Assembly (NCBI GenBank): GCA_017460955.1
Contig: JAFTZY010000002.1
Span: 1 to 64,000, forward strand
From: Oscillospiraceae bacterium
GTDB lineage: Bacteria > Bacillota > Clostridia > Oscillospirales > Ruminococcaceae
DNA length: 64,000 nt
Direction: 5' to 3'
A program made the position numbers and the translations under genes. Below the pieces are notes generated by a model. It was not told where the DNA came from and did not search any database. It saw only the letters and a program-made list of their open reading frames with translations. Numbering within the stretch: position 1 is the first letter of the stretch; the number at the start of each line of letters is the position of its first letter. This document shows, piece by piece, positions 40,481 to 49,268 of the stretch.

Positions 40481-43033
40481 TCAGGATTCCTCATACACGA
40501 AATCTTCGTCGCTGAAATATTCGTAGTCGTCGTCATAGTACCCGTAGTCGTCATCGTAGTCCTCATCGGGTCCGAAGGCGCCGTACATTTCGTCGTCATA
40601 ATACCCGTACCAGTCATCATACCAGTCGGAATCCTCATAATCATCCGAGAAATCGTACCGGCTCCAGAACTCGTCATAGGCCACTGACACCAGCTTGCCG
40701 CCGGCAACGGCCTCGGCAAGTCCAGCATCCTCCATCGGGATCAGGTAGTACGCCCCGTTCACCAGGAGCAGATAGCAGTCGTCCTCGGTGCTGTACGGAC
40801 GGCGGGCTGCTTCAAGCAGCGCACGCATGTCTGCAACGGTCTCGTCATCCTCGATCGACAGAGCATCGCTCGAGAAAAGATCCTCGTAGGCGGGCTTGCC
40901 GTTGAAGTACACATTGTCCGTCTCCGTCGTGGAAAGCGTCCTGGTATCGAACCGGTAGGTCCCCGGCGCGTACAGCCGCACGCCCAGGATCTGCTCGTAA
41001 TAGTAGCCGCCCGCATCCGTGCCAAAGAAGCGCTCGAGCGGGGTGAACTCCTCAAAGCCAAAGCTCGTGAGCATTTGCAGGGTGTTCGTGCAGTCCTTCG
41101 TCACGGGCATCTCCTCGATCGTGCAGACGGTCTCGCCGTTGAGGATCTGCTCGGCGCTCATGGCTTCCAGATCGCGCTGGTAGGCCTGTATGAGCTGGTC
41201 AAATTTCTCCGGTGCGTTCTTGAGGGAGACGGACCGGTACTTCCGGCCGTTGTCCACCTCAAATTCCACCGAATACGGCACGCGGCGCTCCTCATAGTCG
41301 TCATCGTACATCGCATACGCGCTGTCAAGATGGGACTCGAGGGCCTTGGCCTCTGCCTCGGCATACAGGGGCGTGCCGGCCACGGCTCTGACAAGTGCCG
41401 TATAATCGTCGGCCAGCAGATCGTAGCTGCGGTGGCACTGGGCACCGGTCAGCGAATAGTACACGATCTCCACACGCGACGTGCGGAAGGAGTAGAAGCC
41501 CACGTCATAATGATCCTCCTGGTAGCGTGTGAACCAGTCGTCATCGAGCATGGCATCATACTCCGAGGGTGAGTTCTCAACATAGCCGTAATCATCCTCA
41601 TAGGAATAATCGTAGGCATCGCGGTAATCCACCGTGAAATAATTGCCGTCCCGGAGTGCGTCCCGGAGTGTACCGATCTCGTCATTGTCCGAACGGAAGC
41701 TGCGCTGTGCGTCCTGCACGGCACGGATGACATCCTTGTCGGTAAATTCGAGCGAGAGCCGCGAGCCTTCGCCGTCAAAGTGCTCATGGAACACGATCTT
41801 GGCGGAGGAGACGGCCGCTGCCGGCGGGATATACCGGTCGCATCCGAAGCAGCCGGTCCTGACGGTGAGGAAGTACCCGCCGATGCTCACGGTCACGATG
41901 CCCACAAAGACGCAGGCCGACAGCCAGAAGCGGCGGAATCCCCTCTTGCGGATGACCTCGAGGATAAAGAACACGATCGCTGCAAAGAGGATCGCAGCAA
42001 GGCCCATCCCGACTGTCATCAGGCACAGGATGCACACGGTCACGAGGGTGAGCAGGAGATAGTACGCCCCCACCCAGACAAAGGGCTGTCCCACGCGCTC
42101 GGCCTTGCGGCGGCGGTAGAGCTGCCAAGCCAGCACCGCCATGGCGGCAGTGACAAGGACGATGATGACGGCCCAGCGCAGATACAGGAAGGCCGTGGAA
42201 TGCGGCGCTGCCTGCGTCACATAGACCCTGCCGTAGTAGGAGTAGTCATCGAAGAGATCCCCGCTGTCCCCGGCAATGAGCACGACGATGAGGTAGATGA
42301 GGCCGCCGACGGGGCTCGTAAACCCGATGATGTCCCACGAATACTCAAAGCTCAGCCCGTCCACGGCATAGGTGACAACGCCGATGACGGCGGCCAGTGC
42401 GCCGGGAATGAGCAGATTGAGCAGCAGATTGGTATAGATGCTCTCAAAGAGCGTACCGCAGCACGAGGTCAGGAGCACACTGAGGGTGTAGTACATCCAC
42501 ATGAGCAGGAAGAGTCCCACGACGCTCTTGCCGTAATAGGTCAGCACTGTTTGCAGATGCTCCGTCTGTGTCATTCCGAGCTCCTCGGCATGCACAAGGA
42601 AATTGAGCAGGATGCTCAGGAGCAGTCCGAGGACTGCCGCCCCGGCATAGGGGACAAGGTACATGAGCGCACCGCCGGCATAGTGGCTGAAAAAGCGCTG
42701 TGTGCCGTTTAAGGGGAGTGCATAGAGCATATCGACCCTCGTGCGGCTCCAGGTCTCCTGGAAGCTGACGATGGCATGGAACAGACCGAGCACGACGGAT
42801 ACCGACAGGCAGGTCGAGCCGATCATCATATACGGGACATAGGCCGAGATCCCGATGATGGCGGACCGGGTATCCGGCAGGGTCTCGACGATCTGATGGA
42901 GCATGACCGCGCCCATGATGAGCGGGATGCCGAGTGCTTCGAGGATGCAGGTGACGATGGCAAGCTTTGCATTCTGCTTCACCACACGCCTTGCATTGCG
43001 GACGCTGTAATCAGGCAAAGACCTGGCTGTCAT
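40481..43033 (-). CDS. ABC transporter permease with large extracytoplasmic domain and acidic Tyr-rich tail
   Basis: An 850-residue permease. The membrane part (about 20-400, ten or so helices) resembles ABC-2/YtrC-type permeases. A final helix leads to an extracytoplasmic region of about 430 residues, ending in a low-complexity tail of Asp/Glu/Tyr (DYDDDYGYYDDDYEYFSDED). It overlaps the ATPase gene by 23 bp. The start at 43033 has GGAGGTG 7 nt upstream, whereas ATG 43054 has none. With the GntR regulator and ATPase it forms a YtrABC-like operon, which in B. subtilis answers cell-wall antibiotics. Its substrate is unknown. Confidence 0.82.
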   Translation of the reverse strand: MTARSLPDYSVRNARRVVKQNAKLAIVTCILEALGIPLIMGAVMLHQIVETLPDTRSAIIGISAYVPYMMIGSTCLSVSVVLGLFHAIVSFQETWSRTRVDMLYALPLNGTQRFFSHYAGGALMYLVPYAGAAVLGLLLSILLNFLVHAEELGMTQTEHLQTVLTYYGKSVVGLFLLMWMYYTLSVLLTSCCGTLFESIYTNLLLNLLIPGALAAVIGVVTYAVDGLSFEYSWDIIGFTSPVGGLIYLIVVLIAGDSGDLFDDYSYYGRVYVTQAAPHSTAFLYLRWAVIIVLVTAAMAVLAWQLYRRRKAERVGQPFVWVGAYYLLLTLVTVCILCLMTVGMGLAAILFAAIVFFILEVIRKRGFRRFWLSACVFVGIVTVSIGGYFLTVRTGCFGCDRYIPPAAAVSSAKIVFHEHFDGEGSRLSLEFTDKDVIRAVQDAQRSFRSDNDEIGTLRDALRDGNYFTVDYRDAYDYSYEDDYGYVENSPSEYDAMLDDDWFTRYQEDHYDVGFYSFRTSRVEIVYYSLTGAQCHRSYDLLADDYTALVRAVAGTPLYAEAEAKALESHLDSAYAMYDDDYEERRVPYSVEFEVDNGRKYRSVSLKNAPEKFDQLIQAYQRDLEAMSAEQILNGETVCTIEEMPVTKDCTNTLQMLTSFGFEEFTPLERFFGTDAGGYYYEQILGVRLYAPGTYRFDTRTLSTTETDNVYFNGKPAYEDLFSSDALSIEDDETVADMRALLEAARRPYSTEDDCYLLLVNGAYYLIPMEDAGLAEAVAGGKLVSVAYDEFWSRYDFSDDYEDSDWYDDWYGYYDDEMYGAFGPDEDYDDDYGYYDDDYEYFSDEDFVYEES

Positions 43034-43916
43034 AGCCGAGCACCTCCAGTTCATAGATAAAGATCTCCTCGAGGGACAGCGGCACGAGGTCCGCTACCAC
43101 GGGATGATGGGGGGCAAGTGCCTGCCGGATGGAGGCCTCGTCACCCTTGGCGATGATGTGATAAATGCTCTGTGCGCGCTGGAAATGCAGGATGGGCAGT
43201 CCCCCGAAGTCCTGCGGCGTAAAGGCGCGCTCCCGGTCGGCAAAGACCACCTGGATCTTATGGACGGTCCCCTTGAGGCTGTCGATCTGCCGGTTGAAGA
43301 TGATCTTGCCCCGGTGCAGAAGTGCCGCGGTATCGCACATTTCGTTGATCTCCTTGAGGTTGTGCGAGGAGATGACCACGGTCAGGCCCCGCTCACACAT
43401 CGCATCGACGAGCATGCGCTTGACGATGATGCGCATGGTCGGATCCAGGCCGTCGAAGGCCTCGTCGAGCAGCAGGTACGGCGTGCAGCAGGCCAGCCCC
43501 ACAATGACGATGGCCTGGCGCTTCATGCCCTTGGAGAAGGTGCTGATCTTCCGGTTCAGGGGCAGCTGGATGGCGCCCTGCAGGCGCTGGAAGATGGCCT
43601 CGGAGAAGGTCGGATAGAACTGCTGATAGAACGCTTTGAGCTGCATGAGCGTAAAGCCGCCGAACTGGATGGTCTCATCGTTGATGAAAAAGACCTTCTG
43701 CTTGGCGCCCACATGGTCATACACGGCCTCCCCGTCGATGAGGACCTCCCCGCCGTCGGGGCTGTAGATCCCGCTGAACAGGCGCAGGATCGTGGATTTG
43801 CCGGCACCGTTCGAGCCGAGCAGACCGAAAGCGGTTCCCTCCGGGATCTCAAGGTCAACGCCGTCCAGGGCATTGAACTCGCCAAAGCGCTTGACGGCGC
43901 CCTTCAAAGTCATCAT
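43011..43916 (-). CDS. ABC transporter ATP-binding protein
   Basis: A 301-residue ATPase: Walker A GSNGAGKS (near 34-41), a Q-loop region, the variant signature TFSKGMKRQ in place of LSGGQ, Walker B YLLLDEAFDGLD, and an H-loop VISSHNLKEI. A C-terminal extension of about 80 residues follows. The KGM signature is typical of the YtrB/YxlF-like exporter ATPases. Its start overlaps the GntR stop (ATGA), and the permease start lies within its 3' end, so the three genes are translationally coupled. Confidence 0.93.
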   Translation of the reverse strand: MMTLKGAVKRFGEFNALDGVDLEIPEGTAFGLLGSNGAGKSTILRLFSGIYSPDGGEVLIDGEAVYDHVGAKQKVFFINDETIQFGGFTLMQLKAFYQQFYPTFSEAIFQRLQGAIQLPLNRKISTFSKGMKRQAIVIVGLACCTPYLLLDEAFDGLDPTMRIIVKRMLVDAMCERGLTVVISSHNLKEINEMCDTAALLHRGKIIFNRQIDSLKGTVHKIQVVFADRERAFTPQDFGGLPILHFQRAQSIYHIIAKGDEASIRQALAPHHPVVADLVPLSLEEIFIYELEVLGYDSQVFA

Positions 43917-44287
43917 ACTGCTGATTCCTCCTTCGTTTCTGGGATGTTCCGGATCCGCTCACACAGCGTCTCCCGTGTCACGCCCACATCCAGGGCATGG
44001 GCTGCGGCCGTGTCGAAATCCCGGAGCACCCGCTCCTGGGCGAGCAGGGTGTCGGGCTTTGCCACGAAGCTCCCACGTCCTGCCAGGGAATAGATGATGC
44101 CGTCACGCTCGAGCAGTGCATAGGCCTTGGCGACCGTATTCGGGTTCACACCCAGATCGGTGGCCAGACTGCGCACGCTCGGCAGCTTGTCCTGCTCACA
44201 CAGCACCCCCTTGAGGATGAGCTGTGTGACCTTCCGGTACAGCTGCTCATAGATCGGGACCCGGCTCATCAGGTCGATATCAAACAT
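43913..44287 (-). CDS. GntR-family regulator, YtrA subfamily
   Basis: A 124-residue repressor-type protein with an N-terminal winged helix (VPIYEQLYRKVTQLILKG...LPSVRSLATDLGVNPNTVAKAYALLERDGIIYSLAGRG pattern) and a short C-terminal dimerisation region, the size of YtrA-type GntR proteins. It should bind near its own promoter and control the ABC genes. ATG 44287 has GGAGGGT 5 nt upstream; longer starts lack support. First gene of the operon. Confidence 0.93.
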   Translation of the reverse strand: MFDIDLMSRVPIYEQLYRKVTQLILKGVLCEQDKLPSVRSLATDLGVNPNTVAKAYALLERDGIIYSLAGRGSFVAKPDTLLAQERVLRDFDTAAAHALDVGVTRETLCERIRNIPETKEESAV

Positions 44288-44358
44288 GCAGACCCTCCTT
44301 TGCTGTAATGTCGTCATTTCTACCGTCATATGTGTATTATTCGTGTTAGTACAGTTAT

Positions 44359-44387
44359 AGTATAGCACATTTGCAGTGTGTTGTCAA
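44359..44387 (-). promoter_or_regulatory. Promoter of the GntR/ABC operon
   Basis: Minus strand TTGACA, 17-bp spacer, TATACT with extended TGC. The operator is probably in or next to it. Confidence 0.92.
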
Positions 44388-44429
44388 GGGTTTTTTCGGG
44401 AGCATGTAAAAAAGGCCCTTCGGGGGCGG

Positions 44430-44560
44430 GCATCCTTTCTGGGGCCCACCCCCTGCCCCCTCCCTCCCCCGCTTCGCGGGTGGGGTGGGGGTGTTTTTTT
44501 CTTATGGGGGGGGACTTACGTCCCCCCGCGCCCCCCTGCATCGGGAGGAAGGGCCATCCC
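44430..44560. repeat. GC-rich palindromic repeat, degenerate copy
   Basis: CCCTCCCCCGC-ttc-GCGGGTGGGGTGGGGG followed by TGTTTTTTTC, then a GGGGGGGACTTACGTCCCCCC hairpin. Same order of parts as at 3857-3968. Confidence 0.7.
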
Positions 44561-44586
44561 CCTGTAAGGGGAGGCTCAAACTGAAA

Positions 44587-44920
44587 GCCCCCCTTTTTCA
44601 GGGGGGCTCAGTCTGTCAAAAAAGCGCTTGGCAGCTACGCCGAAGGCGCAATAAAAGTTTTTGGGGTTCGCTTTTTTCAAAAAGCTGGTCAGGTCCAGGG
44701 CTGAAAGCCCTGGTCGCCGCCCGCAGGCGGCGAAATCCCCTGCCCGTCGCTTTTTTCAGGGGTGAATTCAAAAAACAGTCCTGTGGACTGTTTTTTGAAG
44801 AGGGGCGCTTTTTTGCAAAAAAAGCGCGCCCTACCTATCAATTGAAACGCGACTCTCCTTGCCGCCTTTAGGCGGCAACAAGCTTTTTTGACAATCTGAG
44901 CCCCCCTTTTTCAGGGGGGC
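44587..44920. mobile_element. Hairpin-packed element with 39-bp terminal inverted repeats
   Basis: The ends 44587-44625 and 44882-44920 are inverted copies (GCCCCCC...GGGGGGCTCAG..TGTCAAAAAAGC). Each end contains its own hairpin. Between them lie CCAGGGCT/AGCCCTGG (44695-44713), CGCCGCC/GGCGGCG (about 44715-44732), a 15-bp TTCAAAAAACAGTCC stem (44767-44799), GCGCTTTTTT/AAAAAAGCGC (44806-44829) and TTGCCGCC/GGCGGCAA (44859-44878). There is no gene inside. It could be a MITE-like or structured-RNA element. Confidence 0.6.
44898..44920. terminator. Terminator at the element end (serves the repeat-protein gene)
   Basis: GAGCCCCCC/GGGGGGC stem followed by TTTT on the plus strand; on the minus strand it lies 23 bp past the stop of the repeat-protein gene. 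Confidence 0.6.
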
Positions 44921-44942
44921 TTTTGCATGTGATCCTAAGCTT

Positions 44943-47900
44943 TTACTGCACCGTAAAATTCTGGCTTGTCAGCAGGGAATTGCTGTTCCCGCTGTTGGTG
45001 GCATACACCCTGTAGGTGTAGCTGCCGGCGGGGAGGGTATTGAAGGTGATGGCGGCATCGAGCTTTGAGAGGTCATAGGTCTTGGCCGCGGGATTGGCGG
45101 TCTTGCCGGTGACCTGCTTCCCGGAAGCATCATAGACGCCTGCCGTCACGGCGGTCAGGTTCGTGGAGGCACTCGTCACGGTCCCCTTCACGATCACGGC
45201 CGTACCCTTTTTCAGGGTCGCCGGAACGGCCGTCCCGTTCGTCAGCGCCAGCTTGTCCGTCGATGCGCTCGCGGAGGCCGGTGCTTTGCCGTCCGCGGTC
45301 ACGTTGAATACCTGCTTGACCACAAGATCGTTCTTGGTCGTGCCGTTTGAAACATAGACACCGTAGGTGTAGGTGCCGAGCTCAAGCTTGTTGAAGGTCA
45401 CGGCATAATCGAGCTTCGAGAGGTCATAGGTCTTGGCGTTCACGGCCTGCGTCTTGCCGGTCACCATCTTGCCGGCGGCATTGTACACGCCCACGGTCAC
45501 GGAGGTGATGTTCGTCGAGGCACTTGTCACGGTACCCTTGACATTCACCAGGCTGCCCTTCTTCAGGTTGGCAGGCACGGTCGTCCCGCCGGTCACGGTG
45601 ATGCCGTCGGAGGCAGAGGTCTGTGCCGCCGTGCCGTCCTTGGCAACGGCAAAGCTCTGTGCATAGACGATCTTGCCCTTGTTCGCGCTGTTCGTGGCGA
45701 TGACTCTGTACACATAATTGCCCTCGGTGAGCTTGTCGAAATCCACCTGCTTGTCGAGTGCCGACAGGTCATAGGTCTTGGCAGCTGCGGAAACGGTCTT
45801 GCCGGTCACGAGCGCACCGGTCGTCTTATTGTACACGCCCACGGAAACGGAGGTGATGTTCGAGGAGCCGCTCTTGACCGTACCCTTGATGGTCACGCTG
45901 CTGCCCGTTTTCAGGGAGGCAGGGATCTGTGTGCCGCCGGTCAGGTACAGGCTGTCGGTCGTCGTCGTGGGAGCTGCGGTATCCTCATATACGGAGAAGC
46001 TCTTGGCATAGACGATGCGGTTTGCATACGCGCTGTTCGAGGCGATGACACGGAATACATAGTCACCCACACCCAGGCTTACGAAATCCACACTGTTGTC
46101 GAGTGCCTTGATGTCATAGGTCTTGGCATTCACGGCCGTGGTCTTGCCGGAAACCAGCGCACCGGTGGACTTGTTGTACACGCCCACGGAAACGGAGGTG
46201 ATGTTGGATGTGCCGCTCTTGACAGTGCCGAGGATGCTCTGGCTCTGGCCCTTCTTGAGGGTGGCAGGGATGTTCCCGGCGCCGGCAAGGTACAGGCTGT
46301 CGGCCGTCGTGGCGGACGAGGGTGTCGTGGGCGTAGTGGGCGTCGAGGATGCGGGCTTGCCGTCGGCGGTGACGGCAAAGCTCTGGCCGACCACAACGCG
46401 GTTCTTGTAGGCGCTGTTCGTGGCGGTGACTCTGTAGACATAATTGCCCTCGGGCAGGGTGTTGAAGGTAATGCCGCTGTCGAGCTGCTTTAAGTCATAG
46501 GTCTTGGCATTGGGCGCGGCGGTCTTGCCGGTCACGAGCTTGCCGGTGGCCTTGTCATACACACCGGCGGTCACGGAGGTGATGTTCGACGAGCCGCTCC
46601 GGAGCGTTCCCTTGACCACAACGGCGGTGCCCTTCTTGACGGTGGCCGGAACGCTCGTACCGCTTGTCACATAGAGCGAATCGGATGCGGTCGCCGTGCC
46701 GGTGCTTGTCCCGGCAGTCGCTGCCTTCCCGTCGGTGGTGACGGCAAATACCTGCTTGACGACCAGATCGTTCTTGTTCGTGCCGTTGGTGACATACACA
46801 CCGTAGGTATAGGTGCCCACGGGGAGCTTATTGAAGGCTACAGCATAGTCGAGCTTCGAGAGGTCATAGGACTTGGCGGCAACGGTCTGCGTCTTGCCGG
46901 TGACCATCTTGCCGGCTGCGTCATACACGCCCACGGTCACGGAGGTGATGTTCGTGGAGGGACTGGTCACGGTACCCTTGACATTGACGATGCTGCCGAC
47001 CTTGAGGGTGGCCGGAACGGTGGTGCCGCCGCTCACGGTGACCTTGTCGGTCACAGCGGGGGTGGACGGTGTGGCAGGCGTGGTCGAGGCTGCCTCGGTC
47101 ACGGTAAAGCTCTGGCCGACCACGATGCGGTTCTGATAGGCGCTGTTGGTGGCAATGACTCTGTAGACATAATTGCCGGCGGGCAGGGTATCGAACGCAA
47201 TATCGTCATCAAGCTTGTGCAGATCGTAGGTCCTGGCATTGGGGGTATCGGTCTTGCCGGAGACGAGCTTGCCCGTGGACTTGTCATAGACACCGGCTGT
47301 CACGGAGGTGATGTTGGAGCTGCCGCTTTGCAGCGTACCCTTGACGGTCACAAGGCCGCCCTTTTTCAGCGTTGCCGGAATGGCGGTGCCGCCGGTGACA
47401 TAGAGCGAATCGGAGGCTGCGGTCGCCGTGGGGGTGGCAGCAGCTGCCGTGCCGGTGGCATTGACGGTGAAGCTCTGGGAGACCACGGCCTGGTTGCTGT
47501 GGGCCGTATTGGTAGCGACGACCTTGTAGGAATAGGTCCCCTCGCTCAGGGTATCGAAGCTGACATAATTGTCGAGCTTTGCAAGGTCATAGGACTTGGC
47601 AGCGGGCTGCACGGTACGGCCGGAGATGAGCTTGCCGGCGCTGTCATACACACCCACGGTGAGGGAGGTGATGAGGGAGGAGCCGCTGGTGATGGTCCCC
47701 TTGACATTGACGAGCGTCCCCTTTTTCAGGGTGGCCGGAACGGTGGTGCCGCCGGTCACGGTGAGGTCATCGGCGGTGGCAGCGGGGGTCGATGCAGAGG
47801 TGCCGGAATCGGACACGGAAAAGACCTGCTTGACAGCCAGATAATTCTTGGAGGTGCCGTTGGTCACGAACACGCCGTAGGTATAGCTGCCGACGGGCAG

Positions 47901-48236
47901 GGTGTTGAAGGAAACGGCATAATCGAGCTTCGAGAGGTCATAGGTCTTGGCACCCACGGCCTGGGTCTTGCCGGTGACCATTTTTCCGGAGGCATTGTAC
48001 ACGCCCACGGTGACGGACACGATATTGGACGAAGCGCTCGTCACGATGCCCTTGACATTGACCAGGGTGCCCGTTTTGAGCGTGGTGGGGACATTGGTCC
48101 CGTCGGTGACGGTGATGGTATCCTCGGCAGCATGGGCTGTCTGGGGGATCAGGGCTGTCTGGGGTGCGAGCATCGCGCCCTGCAGCATGAGCTGTGCAGC
48201 CAGAATGCCGGCTGCCGCTTTTCGACTTCTTTTCAT
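44943..48236 (-). CDS. Secreted protein of nine tandem ~110-residue beta repeats
   Basis: A 1097-residue exported protein: signal peptide (1-37, ending AHA) then nine similar repeats to the C-terminus. Each follows the pattern GGTxxPATLKKGxxVxVKGTV.S.S.NITSVTxGVYD..GK.V.GKT...AKTYDL..LD..I.F..L..G.Y.Y.V. Two subtypes alternate unevenly: one ending TYGVYVTNGT..NDLVVKQVF (repeats 1, 4, 8), the other YRVxATNSAYKNRIVVGQSF. Similar Ig-like repeats occur in secreted cell-wall hydrolases of gut Clostridia, but no catalytic domain, dockerin, sortase signal or anchor is present here. An adhesive or structural surface role is inferred. AGGAG lies 7 nt before the ATG. Confidence 0.85.
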   Translation of the reverse strand: MKRSRKAAAGILAAQLMLQGAMLAPQTALIPQTAHAAEDTITVTDGTNVPTTLKTGTLVNVKGIVTSASSNIVSVTVGVYNASGKMVTGKTQAVGAKTYDLSKLDYAVSFNTLPVGSYTYGVFVTNGTSKNYLAVKQVFSVSDSGTSASTPAATADDLTVTGGTTVPATLKKGTLVNVKGTITSGSSLITSLTVGVYDSAGKLISGRTVQPAAKSYDLAKLDNYVSFDTLSEGTYSYKVVATNTAHSNQAVVSQSFTVNATGTAAAATPTATAASDSLYVTGGTAIPATLKKGGLVTVKGTLQSGSSNITSVTAGVYDKSTGKLVSGKTDTPNARTYDLHKLDDDIAFDTLPAGNYVYRVIATNSAYQNRIVVGQSFTVTEAASTTPATPSTPAVTDKVTVSGGTTVPATLKVGSIVNVKGTVTSPSTNITSVTVGVYDAAGKMVTGKTQTVAAKSYDLSKLDYAVAFNKLPVGTYTYGVYVTNGTNKNDLVVKQVFAVTTDGKAATAGTSTGTATASDSLYVTSGTSVPATVKKGTAVVVKGTLRSGSSNITSVTAGVYDKATGKLVTGKTAAPNAKTYDLKQLDSGITFNTLPEGNYVYRVTATNSAYKNRVVVGQSFAVTADGKPASSTPTTPTTPSSATTADSLYLAGAGNIPATLKKGQSQSILGTVKSGTSNITSVSVGVYNKSTGALVSGKTTAVNAKTYDIKALDNSVDFVSLGVGDYVFRVIASNSAYANRIVYAKSFSVYEDTAAPTTTTDSLYLTGGTQIPASLKTGSSVTIKGTVKSGSSNITSVSVGVYNKTTGALVTGKTVSAAAKTYDLSALDKQVDFDKLTEGNYVYRVIATNSANKGKIVYAQSFAVAKDGTAAQTSASDGITVTGGTTVPANLKKGSLVNVKGTVTSASTNITSVTVGVYNAAGKMVTGKTQAVNAKTYDLSKLDYAVTFNKLELGTYTYGVYVSNGTTKNDLVVKQVFNVTADGKAPASASASTDKLALTNGTAVPATLKKGTAVIVKGTVTSASTNLTAVTAGVYDASGKQVTGKTANPAAKTYDLSKLDAAITFNTLPAGSYTYRVYATNSGNSNSLLTSQNFTVQ

Positions 48237-48311
48237 GGTGTTGCTCCTCTTTTCTTGTGCAGTTCAAAACGTGCAGATTCATAAATGGGCAGACCCGCCC
48301 ACATTATCCTC

Positions 48312-48340
48312 ATTATACCACCGTCTCCCAAAAAAGTCAA
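48312..48340 (-). promoter_or_regulatory. Promoter of the nine-repeat protein gene
   Basis: Minus strand TTGACT, 17-bp spacer, TATAAT with extended TGG. Confidence 0.9.
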
Positions 48341-48422
48341 TCGCTGTTTCCTTAAGAATGCATAAATTGTAAAAAAATTCGACTCTCTTTACAAAAGTGC
48401 AGTCGCCAGCGTGTCAAATTTT

Positions 48423-48478
48423 GACGGATGCATGGAAAACTCCCGAAAAATGGTCGGATCATGCCCATGCATCCCGTC
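48423..48478. other. Long intergenic hairpin
   Basis: GACGGATGCATGG pairs with CCATGCATCCCGTC (one bulge) across a loop of about 29 nt, between divergent promoters. There is no T-run and no recognised RNA family. It may be an operator-scale palindrome or a small structured RNA. Confidence 0.35.
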
Positions 48479-48531
48479 GGTTCCAGCTATACAAAAGAGA
48501 ATAACGGTGAAAAGAGGGAAGTATTTGTCAC

Positions 48532-48560
48532 TTGAAAACATACTAAACCTATGGTATAAT
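48532..48560 (+). promoter_or_regulatory. Promoter of the Rrf2-family gene
   Basis: TTGAAA (48532-48537), 17-bp spacer, TATAAT (48555-48560), extended TGG. ATAC and GTAT half-sites flank CCTATG inside the spacer/-10; a similar CCTAT...ATGGTATAAT block occurs at the iscS promoter. Confidence 0.88.
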
Positions 48561-48653
48561 TAAGTAATAAGGGCCGCACGCCGGAGGGTGTGTGCGGACA
48601 GCAGCTGACTTCCCCGGAATCTTCCGGACAAGTCCGATACAAGGAGGCGTAGT

Positions 48654-49091
48654 ATGAAGATCTCAACGAAGGGCCGGTATGCGCTGCGGATGCTCATTGA
48701 TCTGGCGCATCATCAGGATGAAGGCTACATTTCGCTCAAGGACATTGCCGAGCGGCAGCAGATCTCGAAGAAGTATCTCGAGCAGATCGTGCCGATGCTC
48801 AACCGCGGGGGGATCCTGCGCACGAACCGCGGCAACAAGGGGGGCTACATGCTGGCAAAGCCGCTGGACGTGCTGACGGTGGGGGATGTCCTGCGGGCAA
48901 CGGAGGGGTCCCTGGCACCCGTGACCTGTCTGGAGCAGCCGGAGAATGACTGTCCGCGTGCGGAGGACTGTGCCACGCTCTACATCTGGCAGGGGCTGAA
49001 TGATGTGGTACAGAAATACCTTGACAGCGTGACGCTCCTGGACATCCTGCGGCATTCCGAGAACATGGACGGGAATGACTATTGCATCTGA
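48654..49091 (+). CDS. Rrf2-family regulator with IscR-like cysteines
   Basis: A 145-residue winged-helix regulator of the Rrf2 family (MKISTKGRYALRMLIDLA start, HTH about 26-65). Three cysteines at 92, 100 and 106 occupy the [2Fe-2S] ligand region of IscR; the first gap is two residues longer than in E. coli IscR. It probably senses Fe-S status and represses iscS-iscU, which lie 6 kb away with a related promoter block, and perhaps itself. AAGGAGG lies 8 nt before the ATG. Confidence 0.92.
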   Translation: MKISTKGRYALRMLIDLAHHQDEGYISLKDIAERQQISKKYLEQIVPMLNRGGILRTNRGNKGGYMLAKPLDVLTVGDVLRATEGSLAPVTCLEQPENDCPRAEDCATLYIWQGLNDVVQKYLDSVTLLDILRHSENMDGNDYCI

Positions 49092-49118
49092 GCGGGGAGC
49101 CCGCGCTCATCGGCAGGC

Positions 49119-49229
49119 GGCCCGCCCCCAACCCCCTCCCTTCTCCCGCTTCGCGGGAGGGGAGGGGGCTTTTTTCTTTTTTCTTGTGGGGGGACTGCCG
49201 TCCCCCACACCCCCTGATTTGGGGGTGCG
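49119..49229. repeat. GC-rich palindromic repeat, copy 3
   Basis: Near-copy of 3857-3968 in the same orientation: CCCTCCCTTCTCCCGC-ttc-GCGGGAGGGGAGGGGG, T-rich run, GGGGGGACTGCCGTCCCCC hairpin. It probably terminates the Rrf2 transcript. Confidence 0.8.
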
Positions 49230-49240
49230 CCCCAAAATAC

Positions 49241-49264
49241 AAAGCCGCCCTCAGGGCGGCTTTT
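49241..49264. terminator. Bidirectional terminator between Rrf2 and glmU genes
   Basis: AAAGCCGCCC-tc-AGGGCGGCTTTT stem five bases before the glmU stop on the opposite strand. Confidence 0.88.
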
Positions 49265-49268
49265 CTTA

